Source of the DNA: Cytophagales bacterium
GTDB lineage: Bacteria > Bacteroidota > Bacteroidia > Cytophagales > JAAEPT01
Direction: 5' to 3'
Assembly: GCA_011524675.1 (NCBI GenBank)
Contig: WTJX01000045.1
Span: 1-6,557 of the forward strand
DNA length: 6,557 bases
Shown: one piece after another, positions 5,294-6,557 of the stretch
How positions within the stretch are numbered: the first letter of the stretch is position 1
Layout: each line of letters starts with the position of its first letter
Notes under the pieces: model-generated
The model's database searches: none
The model's input: the letters and a program-made list of their open reading frames with translations, nothing else
What the model was told of the DNA's origin: nothing
Program-made: the position numbers and the translations under genes

Positions 5294-6550
5294 TCAAACT
5301 TCTTTGATCGTTTTTCCTTCATCTCTAGCAAATGAAAAATGCTTGGCAGCACCAATAAATTGAGAAGAGTAGATACTGCTATGACCTGAAAATAAGTAGG
5401 CAATAACACAAGCAATACAAATATATACGGCACAGTCAGCTCCAAAGAGCTCTATACCCATCAGCGTGCAAGCAATAGGTGTGTTGGTTGCTCCCGAGAA
5501 AACCGCAACGAAGCCCATTCCAGCCAATAACCCTACAGGAAGAGGAACAATAAACGATAAGGCATTGCCTAAGGTCGCTCCAATAAAAAATAAAGGCGTT
5601 ACCTCTCCACCTTTGAAGCCTGCTCCGAGGGTAAAAGTCGTAAATAGGATTTTCACGAGAAAATCATATGAATGGAGCTCTTCATGAAAAGCTTTTTCAA
5701 TCATTGGTACTCCTAAGCCTATATACTGAGTAGTACCGATAAGCCACACTGCAAATGCGATAATGAAGCCTCCAATCACAGGACGTAATGGAGCATATTT
5801 AATTTTTGATTTGAACAAAGAAGACCAAAAATGTGCAGATTTAGAAAAAGCCATGGCCGCCAAACCAAAGGGGATGCCTACTATAATCGTCCAAAGTAAG
5901 CTTTCAGCACTAAGAGCAGGAATAGTACCTATGTGATAGTGCGTATGTCCTACATGCCAAAGACTGCAAAAGTAGTGCGCTGCAACTGCACATAAGAGTG
6001 TAGGTAAGATAGCGTTGTATTTTGTTTTGCCAATCAATAAAACTTCCAAAGCAAAAATAGTCCCTGCTAGAGGAGTACCAAATACAGATGCAAAACCACC
6101 ACTTATTCCCATCATGAGCAATGTACGTCTGTCTTCTTTATTGAGCTTTAGAGGTTTGGTAAATTGATCCGCAATTGCTCCCCCTATTTGTACTGCCGTG
6201 CCTTCTCTTCCTGCCGAACCACCAAACAAATGGGTGATGATAGTACCAAACAAAACGAAGGGAGCCATCTTGAAAGGAATCTTTTTTTGAGGTGTATGGT
6301 ATTCGTCTAACAACTGATTATTACCAGCCACTACATCTTCACCAAAATAATGATAATACAATCCGATAACCAAACCACCTAAAGGTAGTAGAGTTATGAT
6401 CCATAAGTTTCCTTCACGGTAATTTGTAGCCCAGTTCAAAGACCATAAAAAGAAAGCTGAGGCACTACCTATTAAAGCACCGATGACTGTAGAGAGCAAG
6501 AGCCATTTGAGTAGGTAAGTGGTTAAGTTTATTTGAATACGTGGGGTCAT
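5294..6550 (-). CDS. CLC-family antiporter, probable fluoride/proton exchanger (CLC-F type)
   Basis: This 418-residue inner-membrane protein has the many hydrophobic helices of the CLC family and no C-terminal CBS domains. Family landmarks are GREGT with the external gating Glu116, TPLAGTIFALE (159-169), and a C-terminal Tyr394 matching the anion-coordinating tyrosine. Several features differ from Cl- transporters. The GSGIP filter is replaced by GNNQL (76-80), so the central Ser is Asn77. The inner proton-transfer glutamate position is Val170. An extra glutamate, Glu316, lies in GGEVTP. From memory, these positions line up at a constant offset of two with Met79, Glu118, Glu318 and Tyr396 of the Enterococcus casseliflavus CLC-F protein. 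The likely role is export of toxic fluoride in exchange for protons, as a dimer. Only seven bases precede the start at 6550, so a fluoride riboswitch could not be checked. CLC membership is near certain; fluoride specificity is inferred. Confidence 0.92.
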   Translation of the reverse strand: MTPRIQINLTTYLLKWLLLSTVIGALIGSASAFFLWSLNWATNYREGNLWIITLLPLGGLVIGLYYHYFGEDVVAGNNQLLDEYHTPQKKIPFKMAPFVLFGTIITHLFGGSAGREGTAVQIGGAIADQFTKPLKLNKEDRRTLLMMGISGGFASVFGTPLAGTIFALEVLLIGKTKYNAILPTLLCAVAAHYFCSLWHVGHTHYHIGTIPALSAESLLWTIIVGIPFGLAAMAFSKSAHFWSSLFKSKIKYAPLRPVIGGFIIAFAVWLIGTTQYIGLGVPMIEKAFHEELHSYDFLVKILFTTFTLGAGFKGGEVTPLFFIGATLGNALSFIVPLPVGLLAGMGFVAVFSGATNTPIACTLMGIELFGADCAVYICIACVIAYLFSGHSSIYSSQFIGAAKHFSFARDEGKTIKEV

Positions 6551-6557
6551 GTTGAAT

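Noticed and set aside
5175..5363. Plus-strand 62-codon frame across the terminator
   Set aside because: It runs through the strong hairpin and into the antisense 3' end of the CLC gene, so it is not a plausible gene. The frame at 5466-5687 is likewise a shadow of the CLC gene.

Overview
The window looks like chromosomal DNA of a Bacteroidota bacterium, probably a Cytophagales-type organism. The reasons are: AT-rich spacers; no Shine-Dalgarno sequence in front of any gene; a Bacteroidota-style -7 promoter element (TACCTTTG, 1184-1191); a secreted protein whose signal peptide ends in the FAQ style common in this phylum; and the long, three-domain form of IspG typical of Bacteroidota. The genus cannot be fixed from the sequence alone.

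Layout from left to right: 1-338 is a gene-free, low-complexity spacer with degenerate 7-base periodicity. 339-1004 (minus) encodes a small PAPS-type sulfotransferase. A divergent spacer (1005-1208) follows, then a MaoC/PhaJ-like (R)-enoyl-CoA hydratase (plus, true start most likely 1209). After a 381-base spacer comes ispG (2004-3968, plus), the [4Fe-4S] enzyme of the sixth step of the MEP isoprenoid pathway. A 268-base spacer rich in inverted and direct repeats leads to a secreted thioredoxin-fold protein (4237-5151, plus). Its C-terminal half resembles the first lobe of an ABC-transporter solute-binding protein. A strong bidirectional hairpin terminator (5178-5248) separates it from a convergent CLC-family antiporter gene (5294-6550, minus).

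The five genes look like independent transcription units; none shares an obvious operon or pathway with its neighbour. IspG is housekeeping and the MaoC hydratase is ordinary lipid/CoA metabolism.

The most interesting points are three. The CLC protein carries the substitutions of the fluoride-exporting CLC-F subclass: GNN instead of GSGIP, GREGT, GGEVTP, and no inner proton glutamate. The thioredoxin-plus-solute-binding-lobe architecture is unusual. The spacers carry degenerate heptad repeats. I saw no CRISPR array, insertion sequence, tRNA or rRNA. I found no clear new multi-gene system.
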